From the IMG/VR virus record IMGVR_UViG_3300028794_000193, positions 1 to 40,212 of that record: DNA of 40,212 nucleotides; one strand, given 5' to 3'. Position 1 is the first letter of the stretch; each line of letters starts with the position of its first letter. This DNA is from a virus. Of this stretch, positions 1-9,200 are shown in pieces. The translations under genes and the position numbers were made by a program. The notes beneath the pieces were generated by a model that was not told the DNA's origin, searched no databases, and worked only from the letters and a program-made list of their open reading frames with translations.

Positions 1-336
1 ATGAACAGTATGCTGGTCTATGCCGTCCCCCTGCGAGTCCGAGGCAAGAAGCTCTCGAAGGCTGAGGCGCAGCTGGCTCGCCCGGTCCGCGGCTATCTCA
101 CCCTGCAGCCCAGTCTCACTGTGCGCTCGAACGAGCCCTGCACCAGCGCCTGGGTGACCGAGGAGCTTGATCCAATGAGCAAGAGCCTGCTGCCGCCGAT
201 GGAGCACGCATGGGTCAGGCGAGCCACCGCCTTTCAGATGGTCATCGTGGGCACCGAGCGCGTCGACAAGGGGCGCAAAGACTGCGACTGGTATCCGCAG
301 GCCTGGTGGTGCCGGCTGCCGGAGCTGCACCGTTGA
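1..336 (+). CDS. Hypothetical protein, possibly 5'-truncated
   Basis: A 111-residue frame opens at the first base of the window, so the true start may lie upstream; a second in-frame Met is at codon 4. I recognise no family. It has a conserved-looking WYPQAWW stretch near the C-terminus, no signal peptide, no membrane segment and no cysteine pattern. Codon use is GC-rich at third positions like the neighbours, which supports real coding. It faces the minus-strand gene that ends 9 bases further right, so the two converge. Its strand differs from the whole late block. It may be a lysogeny (moron) gene at the prophage end or a host gene beyond it. The function is unknown. Confidence 0.5.
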   Translation: MNSMLVYAVPLRVRGKKLSKAEAQLARPVRGYLTLQPSLTVRSNEPCTSAWVTEELDPMSKSLLPPMEHAWVRRATAFQMVIVGTERVDKGRKDCDWYPQAWWCRLPELHR

Positions 337-345
337 AGACATAGG

Positions 346-558
346 TCAGTTGAGGGTGCGCTTGTACACGAACTCGGCGATGAGCTTGCCCCACACGACA
401 GCCCCCTCCGGGTTGCAAAGACAAGGGCTAGCCTCGGCACCGCAGTTGCCGTGCCCCCACGGCTTGCCAACGTGCGCAGAACAGAGCCATCCCGGCTCTA
501 GTGACTCCCGGCACAGGGTGCAGTTATCGTAGATGAGCGGGACAGGCTCTTTGTCCAT
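346..558 (-). CDS. Small Cys-rich hypothetical protein
   Basis: A 70-residue protein with paired cysteines: a CTLC motif near residue 13, an isolated Cys-Ser-Ala-His, then Cys-Gly and a CLC motif near residue 47. The spacing suggests a small zinc-binding or treble-clef-like fold, as seen in phage-encoded HNH-like or anti-restriction proteins, but no catalytic motif is visible. It is the last minus-strand gene of the late/lysis block, 48 bases after the holin-like gene, and could be read through from it. The ATG at 556-558 is the only sensible start. The assignment rests on frame length, codon use and the Cys pattern only. Confidence 0.55.
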   Translation of the reverse strand: MDKEPVPLIYDNCTLCRESLEPGWLCSAHVGKPWGHGNCGAEASPCLCNPEGAVVWGKLIAEFVYKRTLN

Positions 559-606
559 AGAGCCGCCAAGATACCAAACACGTCCGACCGAGGCCAGCCC
601 TTTGAA

Positions 607-1131
607 TTACCGGACCGGCGTCGACTGCGCCAGCATCTCCGTCTTGCGGCCACTCTCGCGCGTTGTGCCGAGCCAGAAAGCCAGCGCGCTGGTGAAGCCA
701 CCGCTGAGCTGGCCGATCATGTAGACCACGATGTCCCGGTTCGTCTGCGGCACGTCGTACTTCAGCAGCAGGACCAGCGTCGACGTGAACGCGCCGACGA
801 CGAAGCACGTCAACAGCGCCGGCACGAACGACTGGGTGCTCTTCTGCATGTCGCGTGCGCTGGCACGATCGCCGGCCGCGATGGCTTCGAGGTCCGTGAT
901 CTGCTTGTAGCCCAGCGCCTGCATCTGCAGCGCAAACTGCTGGTCGGCCTGCTTCAGTGCCAGCAGCTGCTCGGGCGTGGCGCCGCTGATGGCCTGCTTC
1001 ACCGCATCGGTAGTCTTCTCGCTGATCCCGAGAGCGCCGGCGACGGCCTCCACCGCCAGGCCGCCGAGCGGGCCGCCGAGTGCGGTACCGATCCACGGCG
1101 CCACGGTCTTCACGATTGTTTGCCAGTCCAT
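607..1131 (-). CDS. Putative holin (GTA-holin 3TM-like)
   Basis: A 174-residue protein beginning MDWQTIVKTVAPWIG. The N-terminus has the pattern of the 3-TM GTA holin family: an amphipathic opening, then GGPLGGLAVEAVAGALG. Two clear membrane helices follow near residues 105-128 and 135-160, and the tail is basic. Such proteins insert in the inner membrane and are thought to time lysis. I chose this start over longer in-frame starts because the upstream residues are antisense-like Arg/Pro-rich sequence and because the Zn-ribbon gene stops only 4 bases before it. It lies with the DUF5675 and small membrane proteins in what looks like a lysis cassette. The family call is from recognition, not a search. 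Confidence 0.65.
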   Translation of the reverse strand: MDWQTIVKTVAPWIGTALGGPLGGLAVEAVAGALGISEKTTDAVKQAISGATPEQLLALKQADQQFALQMQALGYKQITDLEAIAAGDRASARDMQKSTQSFVPALLTCFVVGAFTSTLVLLLKYDVPQTNRDIVVYMIGQLSGGFTSALAFWLGTTRESGRKTEMLAQSTPVR

Positions 1132-1135
1132 GTCT

Positions 1136-1321
1136 TCAGTCCTGTTTGCGGCCTGGCTTGCGGCGTAGTCCGCCACCGCCGAAGCTGGGTTCATAGGCCG
1201 CCAGGTCGACGGCGGCCGTGATGGGTCTGCGGTTGCCACAGACCACACGGCCACACTCCTGGCGGGTCTTCCTGCCACAGCCCGAGCACACCGGCTCGGG
1301 TGGCTCGGGCTGCTTCTTCAC
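1136..1321 (-). CDS. Small zinc-ribbon-like protein, GTG start
   Basis: A 61-residue protein if started at the GTG at 1319-1321, which overlaps the TGA of the preceding gene (GTGA), suggesting translational coupling. It contains a CSGC knuckle followed by two further cysteines 9 and 15 residues on, then a basic C-terminus. This is consistent with one small zinc-ribbon. A longer in-frame start exists, but it would lie antisense-like inside the previous gene. The stop is 4 bases before the holin-like start. The function is unknown; small CxxC proteins are common in this position in Burkholderiales prophages. Confidence 0.45.
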   Translation of the reverse strand: MKKQPEPPEPVCSGCGRKTRQECGRVVCGNRRPITAAVDLAAYEPSFGGGGLRRKPGRKQD

Positions 1322-1602
1322 TGAGGCGCGGCCAGGTAGGCCGACACGCTCACGCTCGCGCCACTGATCACCGTGACATCGCTGCCCGACCACTGGCCGG
1401 TCAGCGAGCCGTTCATCGACACGGTCACGTCCTGCGTGTCATCGTCGGCCAGCAGGTCGATGAACGCGGACGCCACGGCCAGGGCTTGCGCCTTGTCGCG
1501 CACGTGGCAGGCCTGGGCGGCCGCCACCTTGTCGAGCTCGATCTCGACCAATTGCTTGGCCTCGGTCTTGGTCTTGGCGCGAACGCCGAATGAATAGGAC
1601 AT
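1318..1602 (-). CDS. Conserved phage hypothetical protein
   Basis: A 94-residue protein starting MSYSFGVRAKTKTEAK. The start at 1602 is fixed by a strong AAAAGGAG ribosome-binding site about 7 bases upstream. The N-terminal half is a charged amphipathic helix (KTEAKQLVEIELDKVAA). The C-terminal half, about residues 60-94, is a Ser/Val/Gly-rich beta segment (VTVSMNGSLTGQWSG), suggesting a small alpha/beta fold. I recognise it only as a type of hypothetical protein seen near the ends of Burkholderiales siphophage late operons. It is coupled by GTGA overlap to the zinc-ribbon-like gene. Confidence 0.6.
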   Translation of the reverse strand: MSYSFGVRAKTKTEAKQLVEIELDKVAAAQACHVRDKAQALAVASAFIDLLADDDTQDVTVSMNGSLTGQWSGSDVTVISGASVSVSAYLAAPQ

Positions 1603-1677
1603 GGTCTGCTCCTTTTGCAGTGGTGGGTGCCGCGTCAATCGCGGCGGGTTGTGAAAGGGGGAAGAGGTGCAACCAGG

Positions 1678-2097
1678 TCAAACGATCTCGATGAAGATCT
1701 TTTGACCCAGCGACTTGGCTGCACGCAGCTTTGCGAACAGGGCGTCGAAGGCGAGCTGGCTGCGCCCGACCGAGCCGGTGTGCCGGTCCAGGCCGGGCAG
1801 CAAGCAACCGTCGGTGTTCGCGGGAACGTTGCCCGGGTGCATGCGAATGCCATCGAACCCAGGCACGTTCAGCAGGATGGGCAGCAATCGCTTGAAGCGC
1901 GCGCTCATCGTGATGTCGATCTGATAGGTGCCGTATGGGATGGCGGTCTGCCCCGGGATCTTCCAGGAGGCCACCGGCTGGCCCTTCACCTCGCGCACCA
2001 CGTCTTCGAGAGTCCAGCATTCGAAGTCGCCATCGACCTGAAGGCTTCCAATCGTGCAGTCGCTGCTGAGCTGCACGCGTTCGAGTAGCAGCCTCAT
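1678..2097 (-). CDS. DUF5675 family protein, possible cell-wall enzyme
   Basis: A 139-residue protein with DUF5675 hallmarks: an N-terminal beta segment, the WTLEDVVRE motif (about residues 28-36), GQTAIPYGTYQI, and the His/Cys motif IRMHPGNVPANTDGCLLPG near residues 84-102. His86 and Cys97 are placed like the His and Cys of L,D-transpeptidase-like folds, so a role in peptidoglycan processing is possible but unproven. No other obvious endolysin is visible in the window apart from the tail NlpC/P60 protein, and this gene lies beside holin-like genes, so it is a candidate lysis enzyme. Its ATG overlaps the stop of the DUF1996 gene (ATGA). Confidence 0.8.
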   Translation of the reverse strand: MRLLLERVQLSSDCTIGSLQVDGDFECWTLEDVVREVKGQPVASWKIPGQTAIPYGTYQIDITMSARFKRLLPILLNVPGFDGIRMHPGNVPANTDGCLLPGLDRHTGSVGRSQLAFDALFAKLRAAKSLGQKIFIEIV

Positions 2098-3620
2098 GGA
2101 ATCACCATCTGGCGGCCGTCACCCAGCAGGTGGCTGTGGCAGTCCTTCTGCGCGTTGTCGCAGTTCTTCACCCACACCTCGACGATGTCTTGCTTCCAGC
2201 CGTTGAACCAGTCGCCGTGGCCACTGAAACCCGCCGGCTTGGTGGCGTCATAGGCGTCGCTCGACAGGCGCCAATACTTCGTTTCGCCGGTGACGCGCAC
2301 CTGGTAGAGCACCTGGAACGCGATCTGCGGGATGGCCACCGGGTGCGTGCTCGGGCAATTGCCGGTGTTGTTGGCCTTCACGTTCACCGGGTTGGCCATG
2401 TGGCTCTTGTGGTCCGGGCTGTCGAGGTTCACACCATCCCAGCACTGCGGGAAGTCGATGCCCATGATCAGCCAGCTGTTCGACGTGGCCGGGCAGTCGG
2501 TCGGGATGCTGCTCGACCAGTTGCTGTTGCCACCGTCCCAAACGCACGCGTAGATCGCGGCGCTGCTCGGCGCCGTAGGTGAACCCTTCGGGTCGCCGGC
2601 GATGATCCGCAGGCCTGCAGGCATCGGCTTGATGAGCGTCGGCGGCAGTGCGTAGCCGGTCTTGTAGTAAAAGTTCGACTCGAACATGGGCGCGAGCGGT
2701 GCACCGGTGCGCGTGTCGATCATCGAAGGCACCCAGTACGCGCTGCGGTTGATCGTGCCGCCTCTGCAGGTGCTGTTGCCCGTTGTGGCCAGGCTCTCTG
2801 CGGTGCTGTACGCGTCGAAACCGGTGTTGCCGAAGATCGTGTGCAGGTGGCTCTTGCCTGGCTGGCCAGGAAACACGATCGGGTCATCGAACGCGTACTT
2901 GGCCACCTGGCAGCCGGTGCGGAACGCGCCGATGTCCGAGCTGGGTGCCACCTCGGTGGTGGAAATCAGCATGTCCTTCGACCATCCACCCACCGGGTTC
3001 TGCACGAGCTTAGGAATCAAGCTCGCGTTCACTGTGGTGGCCTTGGGCATGTCGTTCACCGGCGTCGACGCCGGCGGGTCGGCTGGCTTCGGTGGTGGCG
3101 GATCGATCACCGGCGATGAGGCCGGTGGATCCGCCGGCGCCACGACTGGCGGCGTGCCCGACCCCACCTCGCACACCTTGGCGTTGCCTTCCTTCGGATC
3201 CTTGGCCGGCAGGTTCGGCAAGTCGAACTCGCTGAGCCTGCAGGTGTGTGCTCCAGCAGTCAGCGTCTTGCTGATCGCCACCGTGCCCACCTCTTCCCAG
3301 CCGTGATAGATGAAGCGCACCACACTGTCGGTGGCCAGCGTGAAGGGCTTGCCTTCAGCAGCCACCTGCGCCCAGACCACAGGCGGCGGTGGTGGCGAGA
3401 CCTTCGAGACGGTGATACGCCCGACGCACTGGTACACGCCATCGGGCTGACTCGCGATAGAGGCCAGGCACGCAGCGCGGTCCTTGTAGTCCACGCGCGG
3501 CTTGATGATGGCCGTTCCCTTGTAGACGTTCCACGACTCCGAGGTGAGCGTGGTGGCCGCGATGGCCAAGCCTGCGACAACGGCGGCCGCGAAGAACGCG
3601 GCCTTCCTGATCCTGTTCAT
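2094..3620 (-). CDS. Secreted DUF1996-domain protein
   Basis: A 508-residue protein. Residues 1-25 form a signal peptide (MNRIRKAAFFAAAVVAGLAIAA). A middle region with Pro-rich linkers (PPPPP and PADPPAS repeats, about residues 80-195) separates two domains. The C-terminal 265 residues match DUF1996: DDPIVFPGQPGKSHLH, the FGNT motif, SAYWVPSM, PMPAGLRIIAGD, CPATSNSWLIMG, FPQCWDGVNLDSPDHKSH, and CPSTHPVAIPQ. This domain is best known from secreted fungal and actinobacterial proteins of unknown activity; it is unusual in a phage late operon. The start at 3620 is chosen for the signal peptide and the ATGA overlap with the upstream gene. It may be a moron that alters the host surface, or a virion glycan-binding protein; both ideas are inference. 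Confidence 0.8.
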   Translation of the reverse strand: MNRIRKAAFFAAAVVAGLAIAATTLTSESWNVYKGTAIIKPRVDYKDRAACLASIASQPDGVYQCVGRITVSKVSPPPPPVVWAQVAAEGKPFTLATDSVVRFIYHGWEEVGTVAISKTLTAGAHTCRLSEFDLPNLPAKDPKEGNAKVCEVGSGTPPVVAPADPPASSPVIDPPPPKPADPPASTPVNDMPKATTVNASLIPKLVQNPVGGWSKDMLISTTEVAPSSDIGAFRTGCQVAKYAFDDPIVFPGQPGKSHLHTIFGNTGFDAYSTAESLATTGNSTCRGGTINRSAYWVPSMIDTRTGAPLAPMFESNFYYKTGYALPPTLIKPMPAGLRIIAGDPKGSPTAPSSAAIYACVWDGGNSNWSSSIPTDCPATSNSWLIMGIDFPQCWDGVNLDSPDHKSHMANPVNVKANNTGNCPSTHPVAIPQIAFQVLYQVRVTGETKYWRLSSDAYDATKPAGFSGHGDWFNGWKQDIVEVWVKNCDNAQKDCHSHLLGDGRQMVIP

Positions 3621-3895
3621 GGTTTCGGTCCTTGATGAAAGATGGCCCACAGGGCACCCAGGCCCGCAGCAATGCCGCCGGCCCACTTGATGAAGACGCC
3701 CAGGCCGCCGAGCACCTTGAAGCCCATGCGGGCGGCGTCGAGCAAGTCCTTGATGTCGCGTGTGATCGCGGTGTTCTCTCGCGTCAACGCGGTGTTCTCG
3801 GCCACCTGCTCCTCGAGGCCGGCCATGCGGTCGTCGCCGGCCTTGAGTCGCTCGCGGATCTCTTCGAGCTGGCCAGGTACGGTGTCGTCGTTCAC
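3617..3895 (-). CDS. Small coiled-coil plus TM protein (holin/spanin-like)
   Basis: A 92-residue protein starting with GTG at 3895, overlapping the previous stop (GTGA). Residues 5-50 form a charged coiled coil (QLEEIRERLKAGDDRMAGLEEQ region). Residues 58-86 are a Gly-rich hydrophobic membrane segment (GGLGVFIKWAGGIAAGLGALW). This layout is common in phage accessory holins and membrane-anchored lysis proteins. It is ATGA-coupled to the DUF1996 gene. It could equally be a structural coiled-coil anchor. Confidence 0.6.
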   Translation of the reverse strand: MNDDTVPGQLEEIRERLKAGDDRMAGLEEQVAENTALTRENTAITRDIKDLLDAARMGFKVLGGLGVFIKWAGGIAAGLGALWAIFHQGPKP

Positions 3896-4203
3896 AGCAG
3901 CGCCTCCATGAGGGCCGCCGGCAGAGTGACCAGCAGTCCGCCGGCAACCGTGGCGGCGAAGTCGCGCGGATCCACGGTGTGCACGTCGGTGTGTTTAGCG
4001 TCGTAGCTCCATTCCTTCCACGCAGCGAAGCCGACGACGACCAGCTGCGCCGTGTAGGCCACGCGTACGGCGGTGACCACCAGGGGGAGGCCGAGGTGGC
4101 GCAGCACCGGCATGACCAACGCGCTGAGGCACACGACCACGCACGCGATCAGCGCGCCATAGAACACGTGGTTGGCCTTGTCTTGAGGGAGTAGAGGCGG
4201 CAT
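3892..4203 (-). CDS. Phage membrane protein (MPPLLPQDKANH type)
   Basis: A 103-residue protein with start fixed by CAAAGGAG 8 bases upstream of the ATG at 4203. It opens with LPQDKANHVFYGALIAC, a motif shared by many small prophage membrane proteins, and has membrane segments near residues 14-35, 42-62 and 82-98. The connecting loop KEWSYDAKHTDVHTVDPRDFAAT is polar. It is annotated variably elsewhere as holin-related or hypothetical; I cannot tell which. It is the first gene after the terminator at 4228-4245, so it probably needs read-through or its own promoter. Confidence 0.65.
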   Translation of the reverse strand: MPPLLPQDKANHVFYGALIACVVVCLSALVMPVLRHLGLPLVVTAVRVAYTAQLVVVGFAAWKEWSYDAKHTDVHTVDPRDFAATVAGGLLVTLPAALMEALL

Positions 4204-4223
4204 GCGGATCTCCTTTGGGCAAC

Positions 4224-4245
4224 AAAAAACCCGCCTAGGCGGGTT
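4224..4245 (-). terminator. Rho-independent terminator in the late operon
   Basis: A perfect 18-bp palindrome (AACCCGCCTAGGCGGGTT, 4228-4245) is followed on the minus strand by a run of T (positions 4229-4224). The stop codon of the 94-residue gene (TAG, 4235-4237) lies inside the stem, so the ribosome would melt the hairpin at the end of that gene. It separates tail genes from lysis genes. Confidence 0.85.
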
Positions 4246-4519
4246 GGTCGGTGGTGGTGGGCGCGGGGCCTGGCGGCGCACCTGCAGGCGCCTGCGATGG
4301 GTCCGCCGGCGGCTTCTGCAGCTCGGCTTTCACCTGCGCTTCGATCTCGGTGCGCAGCGTGGCTTGCGCCTCGGCCGCGCGCGTCTGGTCTTGCTGCAGG
4401 CACTCGCCCTCGATGACGTTGAGCAGCTGGCGCGAATGCGCCGCGGGCTGTGCGTTGAGGTTGCTGACGATGGCCTGCACGAGGCCTTCGGTGAAGGTGT
4501 AGGTGGTGGGTGTATTCAT
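4235..4519 (-). CDS. Small phage protein behind tail fibre
   Basis: A 94-residue protein starting MNTPTTYTFTEGLVQ, 4 bases after the fibre stop. The first half is helical (LVQAIVSNLNAQPAAHSRQL); the second is a charged helix (AAEAQATLRTEIEAQVKAEL), then a Pro/Ala/Thr-rich tail carrying a QAPA encoded by one copy of the GCAGGCGCCTGC palindrome. Its stop codon is embedded in the terminator stem. It resembles small proteins downstream of tail fibres that may act in fibre folding, but I see no specific chaperone motif. Confidence 0.6.
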   Translation of the reverse strand: MNTPTTYTFTEGLVQAIVSNLNAQPAAHSRQLLNVIEGECLQQDQTRAAEAQATLRTEIEAQVKAELQKPPADPSQAPAGAPPGPAPTTTDQPA

Positions 4520-4523
4520 GGTT

Positions 4524-6212
4524 TCAGTTGAGAAGAACAGCGGAAAAATAAGCGCGGACTCCAATCCCGTTGCACGAGTTGGATGCGCCGTTGAATCCGG
4601 CTTTGACCTTCAAGGTGTCGCCGGCAGCAAGCGTGACAACGTTGGAATAGGCGAGCGTCGGTCCGTTCGATGGCCCGCCTGACGCGACTCCCTTCTGGGT
4701 GCGGATCGAGGCCCTGGTGACCGAGCCGTTCTTGATCAGAACGGCATCGAAGCTTGACCCGAGTGCGTCTGCCGAGACATACGCTGGCTCCAATGCAAAG
4801 CCGATCGCATACTTGCCGGCCACTGGCGCCGTGAACACGCCCGTGGTGTTGTCGTAGCAGTTGCCGTTGTCGTACTCCTCGGTGCCGAAGACGACGTCGA
4901 CTAACGCAGTGGCGGTGCCCACCGTGAAGGCCGTCGAGCTGTAGGCGCTGAAGCCTGGCTGCGTGTTGCCCGTGTTGCGCCAGGCGCCTGCAGCGCTCAG
5001 CTCCCAGCGCTCGACGCTGTTGGTTCCGAACACCAGTCGATCATTCGTCGTGGTGCCGATGCCTGCCACATTGCCTTGCCATCCAGCGGCCGTACTGCCA
5101 CCCACGCCGATCGACAGCGTCTTACCGGTGTCGCTCACCATCTGGTTCACGTTGTACCCGGCGGCACCGTTGCCGTTAATCAGAATGCCGGTGCCACCGG
5201 CAACAGTAAGACGTGCGCCCGAGGTTGTGGAAGTGCCAATCGCCACGTTGCCAGAAGCAGCGATGCGCATCGCCAACGTCCCGGTGATCGCATTGAAGTC
5301 GATCCCGTTGGCATACACGCCGAGCGGCTTCCAAGCGATGCCGGGCGCAAGCGAGATGATCTCGCTGCGGTCAGCGGTTGTGTTGTAGCCGAATCCCAGG
5401 TTTGCAAGCGTGCTACCCGCTGCGTTTGGACCGACCACCAAGTGAGCATTGCTCCAGACAGTGGTAGTTACAGCGTCGCTTGATGCAGTCGCAACTCCCA
5501 GCTTGGCAACAGGAACTGATCCGATGCCTAGATTGCCTGATGTATCGAGCATCATCAAAGACACGCCGGCCGGTCCCGCGAACCTGAAGTTGCCGTCGCT
5601 TCGCAACCCGAAATCCGACGTGGCAGCGCCGATGACCAGATCGGAACCTTTTCCGATGTACCCGATGTAGACCCCGTCCTTAAGAGTGAGGTAGTTGCCT
5701 TGCACCGTCAGCTTGCTGGTTGGTGCAACACCGACTCCAAAGTTGCCCGATGTGTCTAGCCACAGCTTCGTTACGGAGTTGATATTGAACAGGATCTGGT
5801 GATTCGTAGCAGAACCGAAGTTCACCCCACTTGAGTCGAGCGTGTAGTACTCGGCGCTGACGGTGCCGGTGGAAGTGGTCGACTTGAACACCCCGCCCGC
5901 GCCGCCGCTCTTTCCTTTCGCTTCCACCGTTGAGTAGCCGACGAAGTTCGTCGGAGAGACGCCAATACCGATGTTTCCGTTGTTGAACGTAATGCCTTGC
6001 AAAGGCATCACCACCCAGGCCGAACCGTTCCACTCTTCAAGCGCGCTGCTGGTCCGGTTGTAGCGCTTCGCCCCTGTCGGTGGCGTGCCCGTGATCGTCG
6101 TGAGCGAGCTGTCCAGCATCTGCGCCAGGGCGTTCTGGTTCGCTTGAATGTTCGGAACAAATGCCGTCGAGTAGTTGTCGCTCGTTGCCGGTTTGGTGAA
6201 GTCAATGGCCAT
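4524..6212 (-). CDS. Tail fibre protein with C1q-like tip
   Basis: A 562-residue protein. The N-terminus MAIDFTKPATSDNYS with ANQNALAQMLDSS resembles a tail-fibre attachment region. The body is a long beta-rich Gly/Asn/Thr repeat region with recurrent (L/F)DTSGN(L/F)G(I/V)G phrases, for example near residues 150, 220 and 260, typical of trimeric fibre shafts. Residues about 420-562 look like a C1q/TNF-type jelly roll: FSAYSSTAFTVG, FGTEEYDNGNCYDNTTGVFTAP, AGKYAIGFAL, and a C-terminal AYFSAVLLN. Such domains often bind host ligands. The start at 6212 is 2 bases after the J stop. It is the likely receptor-binding protein. Confidence 0.8.
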   Translation of the reverse strand: MAIDFTKPATSDNYSTAFVPNIQANQNALAQMLDSSLTTITGTPPTGAKRYNRTSSALEEWNGSAWVVMPLQGITFNNGNIGIGVSPTNFVGYSTVEAKGKSGGAGGVFKSTTSTGTVSAEYYTLDSSGVNFGSATNHQILFNINSVTKLWLDTSGNFGVGVAPTSKLTVQGNYLTLKDGVYIGYIGKGSDLVIGAATSDFGLRSDGNFRFAGPAGVSLMMLDTSGNLGIGSVPVAKLGVATASSDAVTTTVWSNAHLVVGPNAAGSTLANLGFGYNTTADRSEIISLAPGIAWKPLGVYANGIDFNAITGTLAMRIAASGNVAIGTSTTSGARLTVAGGTGILINGNGAAGYNVNQMVSDTGKTLSIGVGGSTAAGWQGNVAGIGTTTNDRLVFGTNSVERWELSAAGAWRNTGNTQPGFSAYSSTAFTVGTATALVDVVFGTEEYDNGNCYDNTTGVFTAPVAGKYAIGFALEPAYVSADALGSSFDAVLIKNGSVTRASIRTQKGVASGGPSNGPTLAYSNVVTLAAGDTLKVKAGFNGASNSCNGIGVRAYFSAVLLN

Positions 6213-6214
6213 GA

Positions 6215-9200
6215 TCAATACCCTCGTGCTTGCCAGGAGCCGGAGCCGGTCACTTTGACCCCTGACGTGTTGTATAGATAGACGGTGAATGACGTGGGAT
6301 TCGGCACGTCGGTGAAGTCGACGACGGGCCACAGCGGCGCCGTGCCGTTGGGCTGCGCGATCGGCGTGTCAGCGTCGAGAAACGCCACGTTGAAATTGAC
6401 CACCACGCCGGTGGCCGCGTTGGTGATCGTGAAGGTGCCGCTGTCGCTCTTCAGCTTGTTGGCCACTTTGACGTTGATGCCGTTGACCTGCAGCACGTTT
6501 GCGCCGGCCGTGCACGTGAAGTCGTAGTGGATCCGCGCATACCGGAAGCCGTTGGCCGAGAAGACCGAGTTCACCCCAGCCGTGGCCACGGTCCACGCGT
6601 CGCCGATGTTGACCTTGTAGCTGATGGTGCAGGTAGCGGTCACGGTGCCGGCCAGCACCACGGCGGCCAGCGTGGCGGTGATCACCGTGGCAGGCATCAC
6701 GACGCCGTAGTCGATCACTTCCTCGTAGCTGCCGCTGGTAACGCTCGGTTCGATGTAGAGCGGGAAGCCTGCAGCGATCTGCGCGTCCGGCGTGGCCCAG
6801 CTGTGCGAGCTGAAGTGCGTGGCCCAGGTCTGCGTCAGGTCGACGGGGCCGATCATCTTGCCGGCCTCCAGGAACATGTTCACGAGCGTGCCGCTGAACG
6901 TGCTTTCGTAGTTGTTGCGCAGGATGTAGTCGGGCGGCTGGTTGATCGTGGCCGTGATCGCCGCCGGTGTGCCGATGTTGCCGGCCGAGTCGTAAGCCGT
7001 GACCCAGTACATGAAGGTGCCGGCCTGCTGCTCGAACACGGCCGCGAAGGTGCTGTTGCCGTTGCTGCCCACCACGGAGCCGCCCGCCCAGGTGCTTCCC
7101 TTGCGCACTTCGTACTTGTCGACCGGCAGATCTCCGGTGGTGGGTGGCCCCCAGTACAGCAGCGCGTTGTTGTCGACCACGTCGGCGCGCTGGCTCGTGA
7201 CGGCGCCAGGCGGTGCGATCGAAACCGCCAGGCTGACGGGCGTGCCGTAGTTGCCCCGCACGTCGATCGCGGCCACCCAGTAGGTGCGCGCCCCGCCCCA
7301 CTTCACGATCTCGGTGTACTTGTTCGACTGCAGGTTCTGCGCGAACGCGGCCGTGGCCCAGGTGGCGCCGTAGCGCACCTCATAGCCTGCAATCGCGAAT
7401 GCCGCGGCGGTGGCCGACCAGGTGAGGTTCAGGTTGGTGCCGCTGAGCGCCGAGCTGAAACTGCCCACCGTCGGCGCACCGACCGTGGCGCTGATCAGCA
7501 GCGGCGTACTGTAGACGCCCAGCGCATCGCGCGCGGCCACCATCACCGGGAAGCTGCCGATGTTCTGCACCGCCAGCAGGTAGCTGGTGCCGCCGTTGGC
7601 ATCGAGCACGATGCCCGACGCCCATGCGGTGCCCTGACGCCACTCGTAGGCCACCACGTCGGGCTCGGGGTTCTTGGCGACCTTGAAGCGGATGCCGAAG
7701 GGCTCCAACGAGTAGGCCCCCGCCGTGGGCTGCGACGGCGCCAGCAGCGCCATGTTGCCGGTGACCGTGTACGCGTAGGCCGGCACGTCAGCCAGCGACT
7801 GCTCGGCCGCGCCGTACACGTTGAAGCTGGTGAACTTGAACTGGATGGTCTTGCCGATGAAGCTCAGGTCGAGATCTCCGCTGCTGGTGATCGCCTCGTC
7901 GACGCGCACGAACGGATCATTCGTGGCGTGTGCAGGCGCCTGCGACGTTCCATAGGCGCCGCGCACCAGGCCGCTGAGGGTGTATGCACCCGCGCCGGTC
8001 AGCGCGGCCGTCTGGTAGGCCAGGTACTCGGGCGAACTGCCGCCGATGTAGCAGAGGGTGTTGAGCGCCGCGGCATCGGCCGTGCTACCGCTGATGAGCT
8101 GGCCCGAGGTGCTCACCGGCAAGTTGCCGCCGGCGATGGGACCGGTCAGCTTGCCGTAGCGCGCGCCGCCGTACAGCGTTGCGATCTGCTTGTAGTTCGT
8201 GCCGTCGAGGCTGACCCAGGCCCTGCAGCCGCCCCAGCGCAGGCCGCTGCCCTTCACTGCTGCGTAGACCGCCAGGCCGGTCAGGGTGCGCTCCACGGGC
8301 GCCTCGAAGAACAGCGGCGTGTCGACGGCCCCCGGGCTCACGTTGTAGTCGTTCTGATAGCCCACGCTGCCTTGGCTCGGGTACAGCGTCGAGCCCGCCA
8401 CGCCGAGCTGGAAGTCTTCGGCGGTGCAGTCAATGTCGTCGTCTTCGGCTTCCACGGTGCCCGTGAGTCGCACCGGCAGCTTGTTGAGCTGTTGTGCCGC
8501 GTCGGTCAGCGTGACCAGGTCCATGGGCTCCAGGAGGCTCTTGGTCCAGTTCAGCCGAAACTCGTACGTGTTGCGCGTGACGTACAGCGAGCGGTTCTTG
8601 ATCAGCTCGGCCACATTGCGCGCCACCTTCGGGTCACAGATCCACGGCGCGCTGACGGTCGGCATCGTGCGCAGGCCGAAGGTGTCGATGTGCGCCTGGT
8701 CCTTGGCCTCGGCGATCTCCAGCACGTACTGCCCGGTGTAGAAGCCCTTCGAGGCGTTCCAGTCACCGCGGCTGCGGAACTGCACACGCACGTGGTTGTA
8801 GGCGTCGGTGATGTCGTTGAGCGTCACCCGCACCGGTTCGTCGATGTTCAAAAAATCATCGTCAGTCAGGTCATATACCGGCGTGACGTTGGGCGTGTAG
8901 GTCACGCCGTTGCCAGTCTGTGGCATGTCGCCGTAGGGCAGCATCTTCACGACTCCATCGCTCCACACGATGGCGGTGTTCGTCAGATCTGCGGCTGTCT
9001 TGAGCGCCTCGGCCGCGGGCTGCTGCGTCTCAAGCGCCGGCGACATGAGCAGCCCACCCGACACCACGTAGTCGGACCACTGCGTACTCGATCCGAGCAA
9101 GTCGAGCGGGAAGCCGGCGCCGAAGATCGAATTGCCCAGCATGTCGATCATGGCGCGCGACACGTCAACATCGGGCACGTCGATGCCGAGGTGATACGCC

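Noticed and set aside
1-336. SOS-response peptidase (SRAP) fragment
   Set aside because: Considered because of the aromatic WYP-type phrase; the catalytic Cys2 start and other family motifs are not present.
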